From NCBI RefSeq assembly GCF_903819165.1, contig NZ_CAIJCS010000019.1, positions 124,001 to 188,000 on the forward strand: a DNA stretch of 64,000 bases, in the 5' to 3' direction. The notes under the pieces were generated by a model. That model was not told where the DNA came from, did not search any database, and saw only the letters and a list, made by a program, of their open reading frames with translations. Source of the stretch: Aedoeadaptatus nemausensis. Its GTDB lineage: Bacteria > Bacillota > Clostridia > Tissierellales > Peptoniphilaceae. Below are positions 23,880 to 32,165 of this stretch, piece by piece. A program made the position numbers and the translations under genes. Within the stretch, counting starts at the first letter, position 1. Each line of letters begins with the position of its first letter.

Positions 23880-26141
23880 CTAATAATCGACCGTAAAGCT
23901 GTTCACGCCGTTAACTTTTATCCCTTGGTAAACATATTGCCCGACGCTATTGCGCACCTTCTCAAACTTGCCCCCGAACTCTCTCCCAAATTTAGTCGAG
24001 CTCATAATATATTGCTCGTTGTCCTCGGCCCACGCCTTGTAAATTTGGTAAAGTTGCTTGCTCCGAATCTCGTCGTAACGATTCCAGGTAACCTCGAGGC
24101 ACTCCGTGATAAACGTCGAGACAACGTCCATCTCGCTTCGATACTCTTTCGTGGCGTCTGCGATTATCTTCGGCGTTTTAAGCCCCTCTCTCTGCCACAT
24201 AAGCGCACCCTGCACCGCCCAATGGAGGATGCCGGGGAGCTCGCGGCGGAGTTTATATTTGAGATACTTGTCCACCTTGTCCTCGGGAATTTGCACGGAG
24301 AAGGGAATCAAAATCATCCGTCGCCAGATGCCGTCGTCCCTTCCCCTTACGATGGGCTTGTGATTGGAGGCGATCCAGATCTTAAACTCCGGCATAAACT
24401 CAAATTCGTTGGCGTATAAAAACCGCGCCGTGATCTTGTCTCCGCCCGTGAGCTGCTTAATTAGCCCCTCGTCAAAGCGCATCCCCTCGTTAGGTTCCGT
24501 CGTTGTCACAAACCGCGCACCCTGTAAACGGGCGATGTCACTGTTAGCCTGATTGCCACCAAAGGCGCCCTTAACCATGATCGACTGTGGCTGAATATTG
24601 CAGGCGTAATCCCCCATAATCTCGTTGATGAGGTCGAGAAAAACACTCTTACCATTCCGCCCGTTGCCGTGGAGGATAAACATACACTGCTCCGCCGTGG
24701 AACCCGTGAGGCTGTACCCGATGGCCTTTTGAATATAGCGGATCAGCTCCTGATCGCCGTCGAAGATCTGATCTAAAAAGCGCATCCACTGCGGACAGTC
24801 GATCTTATCCGTATAGTCCACCCGTGACTCTTTAGCAAAAAACAAATCCGAGCGGTGGCCCTTTAACGAGCCGTCTTTTAGGTCGATATAGCCGTTGTGG
24901 CAGTTAAAATACTCTCTGTGGGCATCAAATTCTTGGGGCAAGACGGGCAAAAGGTGTTGCGCCTCTTTGAGCATATTGGTCTTGCCCTTGTTGCTTCGGG
25001 TCGATTTAATATGCTTGCTCAGCGCCTTTTCCTGCTCCTCGTCTACCACTAGGCCATATTCCGAGCGCATCTTGTCGATCACGGCATCCGCCATTTTGAC
25101 GATATTGCCGATATTGTCGTAAACCCATTTGCGGCCGTTGTAATAATACCAACCGCGGTTGACATAACTGTACCTCGCCGCATCCTTATACTCTCTCTCA
25201 AATCGTGCACCGTTTCCGGTATCGTCAAAACTTAATAACTCCTTCGGCGCCTGCTCCTGATCCAAAATATGGATCCGGTATTCCCCCGTCGAGGCCTGCG
25301 GGTCATAAAAACTCTTGCAATCCCGGATCGCCTTGCTGAGCGTCATCACACCGTAAGTCGTGGCGCCCGTCTTGCGATCCCATTTATCGCGCATCAGCCC
25401 GGAGCGGCGGAAAACGCTATCCATCGTGGACAGATCTCCGGCACACCAAAAAGCAAGCATATTGCAAAACGCCATATCCGCATCGGATTGAGAGCTGTAA
25501 AGCCCCTCCCAATTGCCGTTATAAAGCAGGCGGAAAGCATCGCCTCTTTTGCTCGCCATGGCACGCTCGATGATCTCGTCCACAGTAAGCGAGGGAGCGG
25601 CACTGCTGTCCTGCTCGATATACTTGGCGTGCAAGTGCTTAATCGCCGTCGTGCCCTCGCTAATCTCCTCATAGGGAGAGCAGGCGTTGCCCGTCATGAT
25701 AAAATAGCGGCCGTTTTGGTACATTTCTACATTATCCTTGCGTCGTCCCCCTGCCGGGAGCTCGCCCTTACAGATGATGTGGATGCCCTTCCCCGACGCG
25801 GAAAGCTCCGTGTAACTCTCTAAGCTGTGGACAAATTCCGAGACGATATTATCCGTCTCTCCGTCTCGATACTGTTCGATGGCGTCCTCGATATCGTCGA
25901 TGTCTACGCCAAAATAAGGCGGCTCAAAAAAGTAGCCGAGGCCATCGCAAACAAACTTAGTGACAGCGTCAAGGGCCGTCTCGTAGTCGGCCCATGTGCT
26001 GCTATCGTTACTTTTAGCGGGATTTCCCGTGTACGCATTGATCGGGATCTTCCGCGGCTTTTTATCCTCAGGCCCCTGCACGAGCCTATAAAGACACCAA
26101 TTTTTATTAAGTTTTAACTCCTCAGGTATCCGCTCGTACAT
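23880..26141 (-). CDS. Phage primase-helicase (P4/D5 family)
   Basis: 753 aa. N-terminal prim-pol-like domain with GVDIDD (78-83) and SGKGIHI (116-122); a D5_N linker region (about 330-480); and an SF3 helicase with Walker A GNGRNGKS (492-499), then ARFVTTTEPNE and MIDQLTGGD-type (here LIKQLTGGD) motifs. It primes and unwinds at the origin. The iteron cluster begins right after its stop. Confidence 0.92.
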   Translation of the reverse strand: MYERIPEELKLNKNWCLYRLVQGPEDKKPRKIPINAYTGNPAKSNDSSTWADYETALDAVTKFVCDGLGYFFEPPYFGVDIDDIEDAIEQYRDGETDNIVSEFVHSLESYTELSASGKGIHIICKGELPAGGRRKDNVEMYQNGRYFIMTGNACSPYEEISEGTTAIKHLHAKYIEQDSSAAPSLTVDEIIERAMASKRGDAFRLLYNGNWEGLYSSQSDADMAFCNMLAFWCAGDLSTMDSVFRRSGLMRDKWDRKTGATTYGVMTLSKAIRDCKSFYDPQASTGEYRIHILDQEQAPKELLSFDDTGNGARFEREYKDAARYSYVNRGWYYYNGRKWVYDNIGNIVKMADAVIDKMRSEYGLVVDEEQEKALSKHIKSTRSNKGKTNMLKEAQHLLPVLPQEFDAHREYFNCHNGYIDLKDGSLKGHRSDLFFAKESRVDYTDKIDCPQWMRFLDQIFDGDQELIRYIQKAIGYSLTGSTAEQCMFILHGNGRNGKSVFLDLINEIMGDYACNIQPQSIMVKGAFGGNQANSDIARLQGARFVTTTEPNEGMRFDEGLIKQLTGGDKITARFLYANEFEFMPEFKIWIASNHKPIVRGRDDGIWRRMILIPFSVQIPEDKVDKYLKYKLRRELPGILHWAVQGALMWQREGLKTPKIIADATKEYRSEMDVVSTFITECLEVTWNRYDEIRSKQLYQIYKAWAEDNEQYIMSSTKFGREFGGKFEKVRNSVGQYVYQGIKVNGVNSFTVDY

Positions 26142-26143
26142 AA

Positions 26144-26623
26144 TTAAAACGGCACGTCGTTATTGTCGACGGCGGTATAACCCGGCTTTAACATATTGAG
26201 ATTCGGGAATTTCGTCTCGTGCCATTTTACGATCCGATTGGACTTCCAGATCTTTTTATCATCACCGTACTCCTGCTCCTCGATAATGAGCTCCCCTAAA
26301 AACGGCTTAAACACCATGTCCCCAAACAATTCGAGGGCGGATCCGTACTGCTTACCGTTGGGGAGCCCGATGGCCTTGGCCATAGCGTTGAGCATGCCGT
26401 TAGGTAGTTGTCCCGTGTCCTTTTTAGTCCACATAGTCTGCTCAAAATCACGGCCTGCCGATTCCTGCGCCACGTCGTCTCTTAATTTGATCGTAAACTT
26501 AAAGCCCTGCGTCCCTGATTTCGCCGTCACGGGCACGACCTCCATAATCACACACTCATAATCGCCGGGCTCAATTAAACTAAACCCTTGTTTTGCCGCA
26601 TCGTAATCTACTGTAAAAGCCAT
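26144..26623 (-). CDS. DUF669 protein (putative phage ssDNA-binding/recombination accessory)
   Basis: 159 aa with family pattern PGDYECVIMEVVP, TIKLRDDV and GKQYGSALELFGD...KPFLGEL. DUF669 genes lie between Sak4-type ATPases or helicases and primase in many Bacillota phages. A ssDNA-binding role has been proposed. Gap to the primase is 2 bases. Confidence 0.82.
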   Translation of the reverse strand: MAFTVDYDAAKQGFSLIEPGDYECVIMEVVPVTAKSGTQGFKFTIKLRDDVAQESAGRDFEQTMWTKKDTGQLPNGMLNAMAKAIGLPNGKQYGSALELFGDMVFKPFLGELIIEEQEYGDDKKIWKSNRIVKWHETKFPNLNMLKPGYTAVDNNDVPF

Positions 26624-26635
26624 AATAAAATCCTC

Positions 26636-27961
26636 CTAAATAAAACCTAAATGTTTACCTTGATAATACGCCCAACCCCGCTTATAGCCTCTTTCTTTGG
26701 CGAGAGCGTAGAGCTCCGCCATCGAGGTGCAGTCCTTGGGCTCCTTGTAACTGACCGTAAAATTAAACGTGTTCCGGATCTCCTCGAGATCCGCATCCAC
26801 TACTTTCATAGGCTTGGCCTCGGGTTCAAATCCCGCACCGCAATAGGGGCACTCCGCCGTCCCTGCAGGCACCGTCGCAAAACAGTTTTTGCACATTTTA
26901 ACCTGCGGACTTCCCCCGCCCTCCTGCGTTTTGACCTCGCCTTTAAGGCTCCACGCCCTCTCCGTGTCCGGGAAGCCGTGCCGCTCCACATTGCCGACGT
27001 GGTCGATGATCTTGCTGATCTTGCCGGGCCGATACCGCATCCCCCGCATGGATTGTTGGATAAAGAGGGAGAGGGATGCCGTCGGCCGTAGCATAATCAC
27101 CGTGGAGCAGTCCGGCACGTCAAAGCCCTCGCCGATTAAATCTACATTGCAAAGTACGCGGATCTTTTGATCCCTAAAATCGGCGATGATCTCGTCCCGC
27201 TCCGCTTTCGGCGTCTTGGCGTCGATGTGCGCCGCCGGGATTCCCGATTCCTTAAACGCCGACATAGCTTCCATGCTCGCCTCCACGCTGTGGCAGTAGC
27301 AGATCGCTTGCTCACCGTCGGCCAATCGCTCGTACTGTTTAACGGCGTCGCCGTAAATGATACGTGCGTTTTGTTTAAAGGCATCGTCGATAGACTTGCT
27401 CGTAAACTCGCCGCTCCGCTTTTTGAGGTGACTTAAATCCATGCTCGGCGGAGCAAAATACCTATACGGGCTCAGATAATGATTTTTAATCAGCCACTCC
27501 ACACTCGGCCCCATGACCAACTTGTCGTTCACTTCCCCGAGCCCTGCTCCATTGAGCCGTATCGGCGTCGCCGTAAAGCCGAGCCGAGGCACATCCTCGT
27601 AAAAGTCATAAATCTTTCGGTAAGTCGTGGCGAGCGCATGGTGATTTTCGTCGGTGATAATCAATGCCGGGGGCGGCGTTTTATCCAGTCGACGCACAAT
27701 AGTTTGCACCATGCCCACCGTAGCGAGATCCATGTCCACCTCCGAGCGTTTAAAGGTGGCGGTGATCTGATCTTTTAACTCTTTCCTGTGGACTAAAAAC
27801 AAAACTCTATTCCCCTTGTCCGTCGCCTGCTTAGCGATGTGGGCAATCACTACACTCTTTCCGCTTCCGCACGGGGACACGACGCATGGCGCCTTTAGCC
27901 CCTGCCGGTACGCTCCCCGGACTTCCTCAACTATTTTTTGTTGGTAGGGGTACAAGTTCAT
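26636..27961 (-). CDS. SF2 DEAD/DEAH-type DNA helicase (RadD-like)
   Basis: 441 aa from ATG 27961 (GGGGG upstream; longer frames start inside the previous gene). Opens LYPYQQKIVEEV (Q-motif/ResIII type). Walker A is VSPCGSGKS, motif II is TDENHH (DENH instead of DEAD/DEAH), motif VI QQSMRGMRYRPGK. The C-terminus has a zinc ribbon (CKNCF...CPYCG). Works in phage replication/recombination. Confidence 0.9.
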   Translation of the reverse strand: MNLYPYQQKIVEEVRGAYRQGLKAPCVVSPCGSGKSVVIAHIAKQATDKGNRVLFLVHRKELKDQITATFKRSEVDMDLATVGMVQTIVRRLDKTPPPALIITDENHHALATTYRKIYDFYEDVPRLGFTATPIRLNGAGLGEVNDKLVMGPSVEWLIKNHYLSPYRYFAPPSMDLSHLKKRSGEFTSKSIDDAFKQNARIIYGDAVKQYERLADGEQAICYCHSVEASMEAMSAFKESGIPAAHIDAKTPKAERDEIIADFRDQKIRVLCNVDLIGEGFDVPDCSTVIMLRPTASLSLFIQQSMRGMRYRPGKISKIIDHVGNVERHGFPDTERAWSLKGEVKTQEGGGSPQVKMCKNCFATVPAGTAECPYCGAGFEPEAKPMKVVDADLEEIRNTFNFTVSYKEPKDCTSMAELYALAKERGYKRGWAYYQGKHLGFI

Positions 27962-28613
27962 TCTGTTTGGCCCCCTTTCGGTCATCGAGTTGATTTTTTG
28001 CATAGGTGGAGTTGGACGCCTCGAGGACAAAACCCCGCTCACTCTCTTTAGAGATCATCATCTTTCCAACCACATCGCAAAGCCCGAGGACATTGTTTAA
28101 AATCTTGCCGTTTAATTGCGGATAGGTTCGATTCCACTTTTGTCCGGAGGCATCCACATACTCATCGGTGGTCTCCCACGCCGTCCATATGACTCGCTTG
28201 CCCAGTTGCTTTAAATAGCGGAGACTGTCCACCATCTTAAATTGCATATACTGATAATCGCCCATAGCCGGCACGCCTCGATTCTTCCCTTGGCGACCTA
28301 AATCCGCCAAAAAGCACCGCTCGAGCTCGGAGACATTGTCAACTGCGATAGTGTCGTAAGCCGATAAATCCATCTTGCCCAGTTCCGTAAGCGTTTCCGT
28401 CCACGAATCCCACGTGTGGACATTGTCGATCTCAATTACGTCGATATTTTCCGATCCTTTAAGTACGTGAGACGTGCGATCCACATCCAGTAGTAAAGTC
28501 TTGCCGGGCAAATACTTGATGGTCGTCGTCTTGCCCATGCCCGGAGGCCCGTAAATAAGGTAAGTCCCCTTAATCTCACCGAAGTCTTTGGCCGATTTAA
28601 TGTTTAGCGCCAT
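27927..28613 (-). CDS. Sak4-type RecA-like single-strand annealing ATPase
   Basis: 228 aa from ATG 28613, set by GGAGG 6 bases upstream. Walker A IYGPPGMGKTT, Walker B-like DTIAVDNVSE, and GDYQYMQFKMVD. This is the AAA_24/Sak4 ATPase that loads or anneals single strands in phage recombination. It overlaps the helicase start. Confidence 0.85.
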   Translation of the reverse strand: MALNIKSAKDFGEIKGTYLIYGPPGMGKTTTIKYLPGKTLLLDVDRTSHVLKGSENIDVIEIDNVHTWDSWTETLTELGKMDLSAYDTIAVDNVSELERCFLADLGRQGKNRGVPAMGDYQYMQFKMVDSLRYLKQLGKRVIWTAWETTDEYVDASGQKWNRTYPQLNGKILNNVLGLCDVVGKMMISKESERGFVLEASNSTYAKNQLDDRKGAKQNELVPLPTKNS

Positions 28614-28782
28614 GGAATTCCTCCTCCCAAAATTGATCAAACAACTCGCCGATCTCTTCTAAAAGAGCGGGCTTGCGCTTCTTAGCGTCCTCGCCCAACT
28701 CAATTTGATCGTTGTAACGCCGCAAATCCTCTAGCCTCATACTTAATAATTCCGCCGTCGACGGATCGTCACTTCTTCTCAT
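28597..28782 (-). CDS. Small acidic helical protein
   Basis: 61 aa, overlapping the Sak4 gene by 17 bases and following Gp157 by 11. Helical, with ELLSMRLEDLRRYNDQIELG. No family recognised. Confidence 0.5.
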   Translation of the reverse strand: MRRSDDPSTAELLSMRLEDLRRYNDQIELGEDAKKRKPALLEEIGELFDQFWEEEFHGAKH

Positions 28783-28793
28783 GTCCTTCCCCC

Positions 28794-29261
28794 TTATCTC
28801 AACCTAATGGATTTCTCGCGGATAATCTCCGCGCCTTCCGTAATCACGCCGTTTTCGATGGCCTTTTTGATTTCCGTCTTCATAGGCTTGCGTTCAATCT
28901 TCCAATAGTCGTCGGGAATCAGGCTCTCGTCGAGAATATTCACGCTCGGCGCATTGGCCTGGATGCTCCACTTAAAGATCCCCGACGAAACCCTATCCTT
29001 GCCTATGGCTTCCAGATTCCTTTGCACATAGCCCTTAATATCCGCGATGCGATTCTTCACCGCCATCTTCCGCGCCTTGAGCCGCTTTTCCTCGGCTTCC
29101 AGCCCGTCCGCCTCCGCTTCCAGATTGCGGATCACCTTTGCCGTCGATTCCAACTTCTCTTCCAATGCCGCATCTACGGCATCCATGGCCGTCGCAACAG
29201 CCACGTCATCATCGACATTTTCCAAATTCTCGTAAATTTCTGCGATATCATAAAGTTTCAT
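28794..29261 (-). CDS. Gp157-family phage protein
   Basis: 155 aa with a long coiled coil (about 35-80) and the diagnostic VSILDESLIPDDYWK-type segment (here NILDESLIPDDYWKIERKP) and a DK..I-K.AI-NG end. Gp157 family members are linked to Sak-type recombination genes; in Streptococcus phages they were tied to phage resistance phenotypes. Overlaps the next upstream gene by one base. Confidence 0.85.
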   Translation of the reverse strand: MKLYDIAEIYENLENVDDDVAVATAMDAVDAALEEKLESTAKVIRNLEAEADGLEAEEKRLKARKMAVKNRIADIKGYVQRNLEAIGKDRVSSGIFKWSIQANAPSVNILDESLIPDDYWKIERKPMKTEIKKAIENGVITEGAEIIREKSIRLR

Positions 29262-29452
29262 TATGCTTCGACCTCCATAAAATTTTTCAATTCTTCAATC
29301 ATATTTTCTTGTCGCTTTATAAGTTTCGGGAGATCTTCTTCCGCCTGTTTTCCTCTCTCAATCGCTTGCACCGAGTATTCGATATTTTCTGCATTGCGTG
29401 CTATCCTTTCAGTAAGATCTTTTAATTTTAATTGTTCTTGCAAAGTTCTCAT
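29261..29452 (-). CDS. Small coiled-coil protein
   Basis: 63 aa, highly charged amphipathic helices throughout (Lys/Glu/Leu). TAATG overlap with Gp157 suggests coupling. Function unknown. Confidence 0.5.
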   Translation of the reverse strand: MRTLQEQLKLKDLTERIARNAENIEYSVQAIERGKQAEEDLPKLIKRQENMIEELKNFMEVEA

Positions 29453-29495
29453 TTCATGACTCCTTTTGTGATATAATCTAGTCAGATATTTTTTC

Positions 29496-30101
29496 TTAAT
29501 CCTGCGATGGTTGACGCCGTCGCGGGATTTTTTTGTTTTCCAGCCGTTTTATTGCTTCGTGGTGTTGCCAATAAAGCGCACCTACTTTTGTAATCTCCGA
29601 AGCACCGAAAAAATGAGATTTCCTCATATTCAAGTGAACGCTACGTTCGACGGCATATAAATTTTCCTTTTCAAAATTAAAATTATTCCCGTCGAGATGG
29701 AGTACAATTTCGTTCTTTTTGAGCGGTCGATAGTAACGCTCGTAAAGTACGTGCGATTTTAATTTCCAGTTATCACGCACTTTCGTCGTTCCGTCGTTTG
29801 AGTAATCATTGCTTACCTTTACGACTACGACGCCATTTTTCACTCTTTCTGTACCAATGGGTAGACACAAATTTCGACGAACACGTTCTGTTGTAAAGCT
29901 ACCGTTATTCACTCCGCGCTTAATTCCAAGCACCTTACTGCACCTAGTCGTAACGCCTTGTTCCGTAAAATCAGTTCCAAACTCCATGTTTAGAGCGGAA
30001 GTTAATTTTTTATAAGACATTTTGGATATGTTCTCTCTCAAAAAATCATCCATTTCAGGCGTATATTTTTTTACAAAAAGATTATTTTTGTTTTTCCTCA
30101 T
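29496..30101 (-). CDS. HNH-type homing endonuclease-like protein
   Basis: 201 aa. An N-terminal HTH-like region (SKMSYKKLTSALNMEFG), then an HNH_3-type nuclease core: LKSHVLYERYYRPL and IVLHLDGNNFNFEKENL. Looks like a free-standing homing endonuclease inserted among early genes. Its A/T-rich sequence supports separate acquisition. Confidence 0.78.
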   Translation of the reverse strand: MRKNKNNLFVKKYTPEMDDFLRENISKMSYKKLTSALNMEFGTDFTEQGVTTRCSKVLGIKRGVNNGSFTTERVRRNLCLPIGTERVKNGVVVVKVSNDYSNDGTTKVRDNWKLKSHVLYERYYRPLKKNEIVLHLDGNNFNFEKENLYAVERSVHLNMRKSHFFGASEITKVGALYWQHHEAIKRLENKKIPRRRQPSQD

Positions 30102-30318
30102 ATCCGATCAACTCCATAGTTTTTGGTAAAAATTTACCTTCGCTAATGGCTTTCTCGCTCCTAAAGATAATGTTTGCATTCGATATCATTTGCTTTGCCA
30201 CAATGGATATGTTTTGCGCATTTCGTATCTCCTCGACCTTTCTTGATTCGTCCAAATTTTCATTTGTGATCTTTTCAATGCTCTCGCCTAGAATGTCTTG
30301 TAATTTCAATAAATTCAT
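30082..30318 (-). CDS. Small unknown early protein
   Basis: 78 aa, helical, begins MNLLKLQDILGESIEKITNE; GGAGAG upstream. Overlaps the HNH-like gene by 20 bases. A/T-rich. No family recognised. Confidence 0.5.
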   Translation of the reverse strand: MNLLKLQDILGESIEKITNENLDESRKVEEIRNAQNISIVAKQMISNANIIFRSEKAISEGKFLPKTMELIGYEEKQK

Positions 30319-30342
30319 AATCTCTCCTTTTTCAATGTAAAG

Positions 30343-30558
30343 TTAAAACGGGTATTCTCCCCGATCTTTGCTATACTGCACCGCCCAATTTGCTTTTTTA
30401 TCTAACTGCGTAACGCATACATTTTCCGCCGTCGCATCGCCAATCGGGCAAAACAGCATCGTGAGAATAACCGTCAGCCCGATGATCACGGCGATCGCCA
30501 CCTGCCGACGCTCCCGGTACTTTCTTTCCATGTACATTTTTGTATACGGTCTTTTCAT
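30343..30558 (-). CDS. Small membrane protein
   Basis: 71 aa from ATG 30558 (AAAGGAGG upstream), overlapping the stop of the HTH gene (ATGA). Basic N-terminus, one hydrophobic helix (about 21-37, IAVIIGLTVILTMLF), and a short outer part with one Cys. Function unknown. Confidence 0.55.
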   Translation of the reverse strand: MKRPYTKMYMERKYRERRQVAIAVIIGLTVILTMLFCPIGDATAENVCVTQLDKKANWAVQYSKDRGEYPF

Positions 30559-30782
30559 CTCGTTCCTCCTTTCTCTAGCCACTCGTCGAGCCATTCTTTT
30601 TTAAAAAGCCTCACGCTCCCATTTAACGCAAACCTGATCTCGCCGATCCTTGCGAGCTGTTGTAGCGTGTCATAACCGATACACAGATACTCCGCCGCTT
30701 CCTTCGGCCTAAAAACCTCTTTCGGAGTTTTTATCATCTCGATGATTTGGTCCAGTTTCTCATCGATTCTTAAATCTTCCAT
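30555..30782 (-). CDS. HTH_17 DNA-binding protein, excisionase-like
   Basis: 75 aa. KEAAEYLCIGYDTLQQLAR plus RLFKKEWLDEWL is the winged-helix pattern of excisionase/AlpA-type proteins. First or second gene of the early leftward operon. Could be Xis for the integrase at 33,640 or an early regulator. Confidence 0.75.
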   Translation of the reverse strand: MEDLRIDEKLDQIIEMIKTPKEVFRPKEAAEYLCIGYDTLQQLARIGEIRFALNGSVRLFKKEWLDEWLEKGGTR

Positions 30783-30801
30783 ATCACGCCTCCTTATTTG
30801 C

Positions 30802-30807
30802 TATAAT
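30802..30807 (+). promoter_or_regulatory. Extended -10 promoter for the 61-aa plus-strand gene
   Basis: TGCTATAAT (TG-n-TATAAT) with no clear -35, about 20 bases before the AAGGAGGTGA site of the plus-strand gene. Confidence 0.5.
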
Positions 30808-30829
30808 CACCTCGGAAGGAGGTGAAATA

Positions 30830-31015
30830 ATGACTATCGATTTTCAAAAAATTTACGATCAAACTATAAAAGAAATTACGCATCAGAACCCAAAAGATGA
30901 TTCAGCTATCGGTCTCATGAACCTCATTGGGGAAACTGCGGCGGATGCATGCCTTATAATGCTGAAGAACTATCACGACGCGCTTCAGCAAGAGACTCAT
31001 AAAGAGCATCCATAA
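30830..31015 (+). CDS. 61-aa unknown protein on the plus strand
   Basis: Strong SD (AAGGAGGTGA) and its own extended -10. Helical, mildly acidic. Its last 62 bases overlap, tail to tail, the 56-aa minus-strand gene. Runs against the early operon, so may be a lysogen-expressed gene. No family recognised. Confidence 0.5.
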   Translation: MTIDFQKIYDQTIKEITHQNPKDDSAIGLMNLIGETAADACLIMLKNYHDALQQETHKEHP

Positions 31016-31124
31016 ACTTCTCCCTGTCAACTAATAACGACTTATCAGCGAGCGGCTCCGTATTTTGAGCAATGATACGGAGCAGCTTTTTTATTTCTCT
31101 TAATTCGTTAAGCATTTCTTCCAT
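30954..31124 (-). CDS. 56-aa unknown helical protein
   Basis: ATG 31124 with GGAGG 6 bases upstream. Begins MEEMLNELREIKKLLRIIAQ, helical. Lies in the early operon after the Cro-like gene. It overlaps the plus-strand gene by 62 bases. Confidence 0.55.
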   Translation of the reverse strand: MEEMLNELREIKKLLRIIAQNTEPLADKSLLVDREKFMDALYESLAEARRDSSSAL

Positions 31125-31142
31125 CGGGTACCTCCTTTATAT

Positions 31143-31158
31143 GTTGATTATCCGCAAC
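31143..31158. promoter_or_regulatory. Operator-like site O2
   Basis: GTTGATTATCCGCAAC, 13 of 16 matches to the site at 31385-31400, placed directly after the Cro-like gene's stop. Confidence 0.5.
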
Positions 31159-31365
31159 TTATGCCGCAAAAAAAATTTCTTTCGTTTGCTCATCGCTTAA
31201 ATTTAGGATATCTCGCATCTGTACAACCTCATTTAATGTAATCCTTGTCTCTCCACTCAACTTTTTGTACATATTAGCAGGCGTATAGCCCAACTGATCA
31301 GCTAGCCATTCAATATTATGACCGCTTTTAATCAATACAGATTTTAAAGCATTGCTATTAATCAT
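31159..31365 (-). CDS. Cro-like HTH regulator
   Basis: 68 aa. HTH: IEWLADQLGYTPANMYKKLSG. First gene of the leftward early operon, facing the CI-like gene; GAGGTGAAACG upstream as SD. Expected to compete with the repressor at the operators between them. Confidence 0.78.
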   Translation of the reverse strand: MINSNALKSVLIKSGHNIEWLADQLGYTPANMYKKLSGETRITLNEVVQMRDILNLSDEQTKEIFFAA

Positions 31366-31384
31366 CGTTTCACCTCCTCATTTT

Positions 31385-31400
31385 ATTGAGTATCCTCAAC
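31385..31400. promoter_or_regulatory. Operator-like site O1
   Basis: ATTGAGTATCCTCAAC, an imperfect palindrome (TTGAG-TATC-CTCAA) lying at about +1 to +16 of the early leftward promoter, where bound repressor would block it. Confidence 0.6.
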
Positions 31401-31407
31401 TAGCCTT

Positions 31408-31436
31408 AGTATATATTCCTTGTTTCTTTTTGTCAA
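31408..31436 (-). promoter_or_regulatory. Early leftward promoter
   Basis: TTGACA (31436-31431), 17 bases, TATACT (31413-31408): close to consensus and upstream of the Cro-like gene. Confidence 0.85.
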
Positions 31437-31464
31437 CTTATTTTTCAAATTTTTCTTTTATCCG

Positions 31465-31491
31465 TTGACTTTTTTCAATTTCTCCTATAAT
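31465..31491 (+). promoter_or_regulatory. Repressor promoter
   Basis: TTGACT (31465-31470) and TATAAT (31486-31491) with a short 15-base spacer; TAATAT two bases on would give 17. An AAGGAGGGG SD follows. Confidence 0.65.
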
Positions 31492-31516
31492 ATATAGTTA
31501 CAAGGAGGGGAAAGGA

Positions 31517-32140
31517 ATGAACATTGGAGAACTCATAAGAGACAAACGTAAATATTTAGAGCTCTCTCAGCAAGAACTCGCGGATAAAATAGGTGTTAGC
31601 AAGTCGGCCATTTCTCGATATGAAAGTGGCACCATTGGCAACATGGGCTTAGATAAAGCGCAGGCTCTGGTCAACGCTTTAAACCTCGACCCTCTTGTGC
31701 TGTTAGGTTTTGTCGGATTTGACGGGAGCGAGCTAAAACCCGTCGATCTCTCCACAGCCGTGAAAATCCCCGTCGTCGGGAGCATCCCTGCCGGCACACC
31801 TGTGGAGGCCATCGAGGACGTCGTCGACTATATCGACATCCCTGAGGATTGGGTAAAAGGCGATGCGGGATTTATCGGCTTGGATGTAAAAGGTGACTCT
31901 ATGTATCCCGTGATGCTCGATGGTGATCGAGTGGTGATCCGTCTGCAACCCTCCGCCGAAACAGGCGATATATGCGCATGTTACGTCAACGGTTACGACG
32001 CCACCCTTAAGAGAGTCTCCATCTCCCCCACATCCATCACCTTAAAGCCGGAGAATCCGGGCTATCCGCCTAAGACCTACACTCACCCCGGCGAAGTTAC
32101 CATCGTTGGTAAAGTGGTTGAGATAAGACGCAAAGTGTAG
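31517..32140 (+). CDS. CI-like repressor with S24 peptidase domain
   Basis: 207 aa. XRE HTH at about 4-60 (LSQQELADKIGVSKSAISRY). The C-terminal LexA/CI peptidase has Ala92-Gly93 as likely cleavage site, Ser128 in GDSMYP and Lys165 in DATLKRV. So RecA-triggered self-cleavage and SOS induction are expected. Followed 22 bases later by the DUF4041/GIY-YIG gene, likely co-transcribed. Confidence 0.92.
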   Translation: MNIGELIRDKRKYLELSQQELADKIGVSKSAISRYESGTIGNMGLDKAQALVNALNLDPLVLLGFVGFDGSELKPVDLSTAVKIPVVGSIPAGTPVEAIEDVVDYIDIPEDWVKGDAGFIGLDVKGDSMYPVMLDGDRVVIRLQPSAETGDICACYVNGYDATLKRVSISPTSITLKPENPGYPPKTYTHPGEVTIVGKVVEIRRKV

Positions 32141-32165
32141 ATTTGATTTTAGAAAGGAGATAGTG

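Noticed and set aside
29499-29534. Plus-strand hairpin with T7 run near the HNH gene end
   Set aside because: No plus-strand gene upstream to terminate; on the minus strand the T run is missing.
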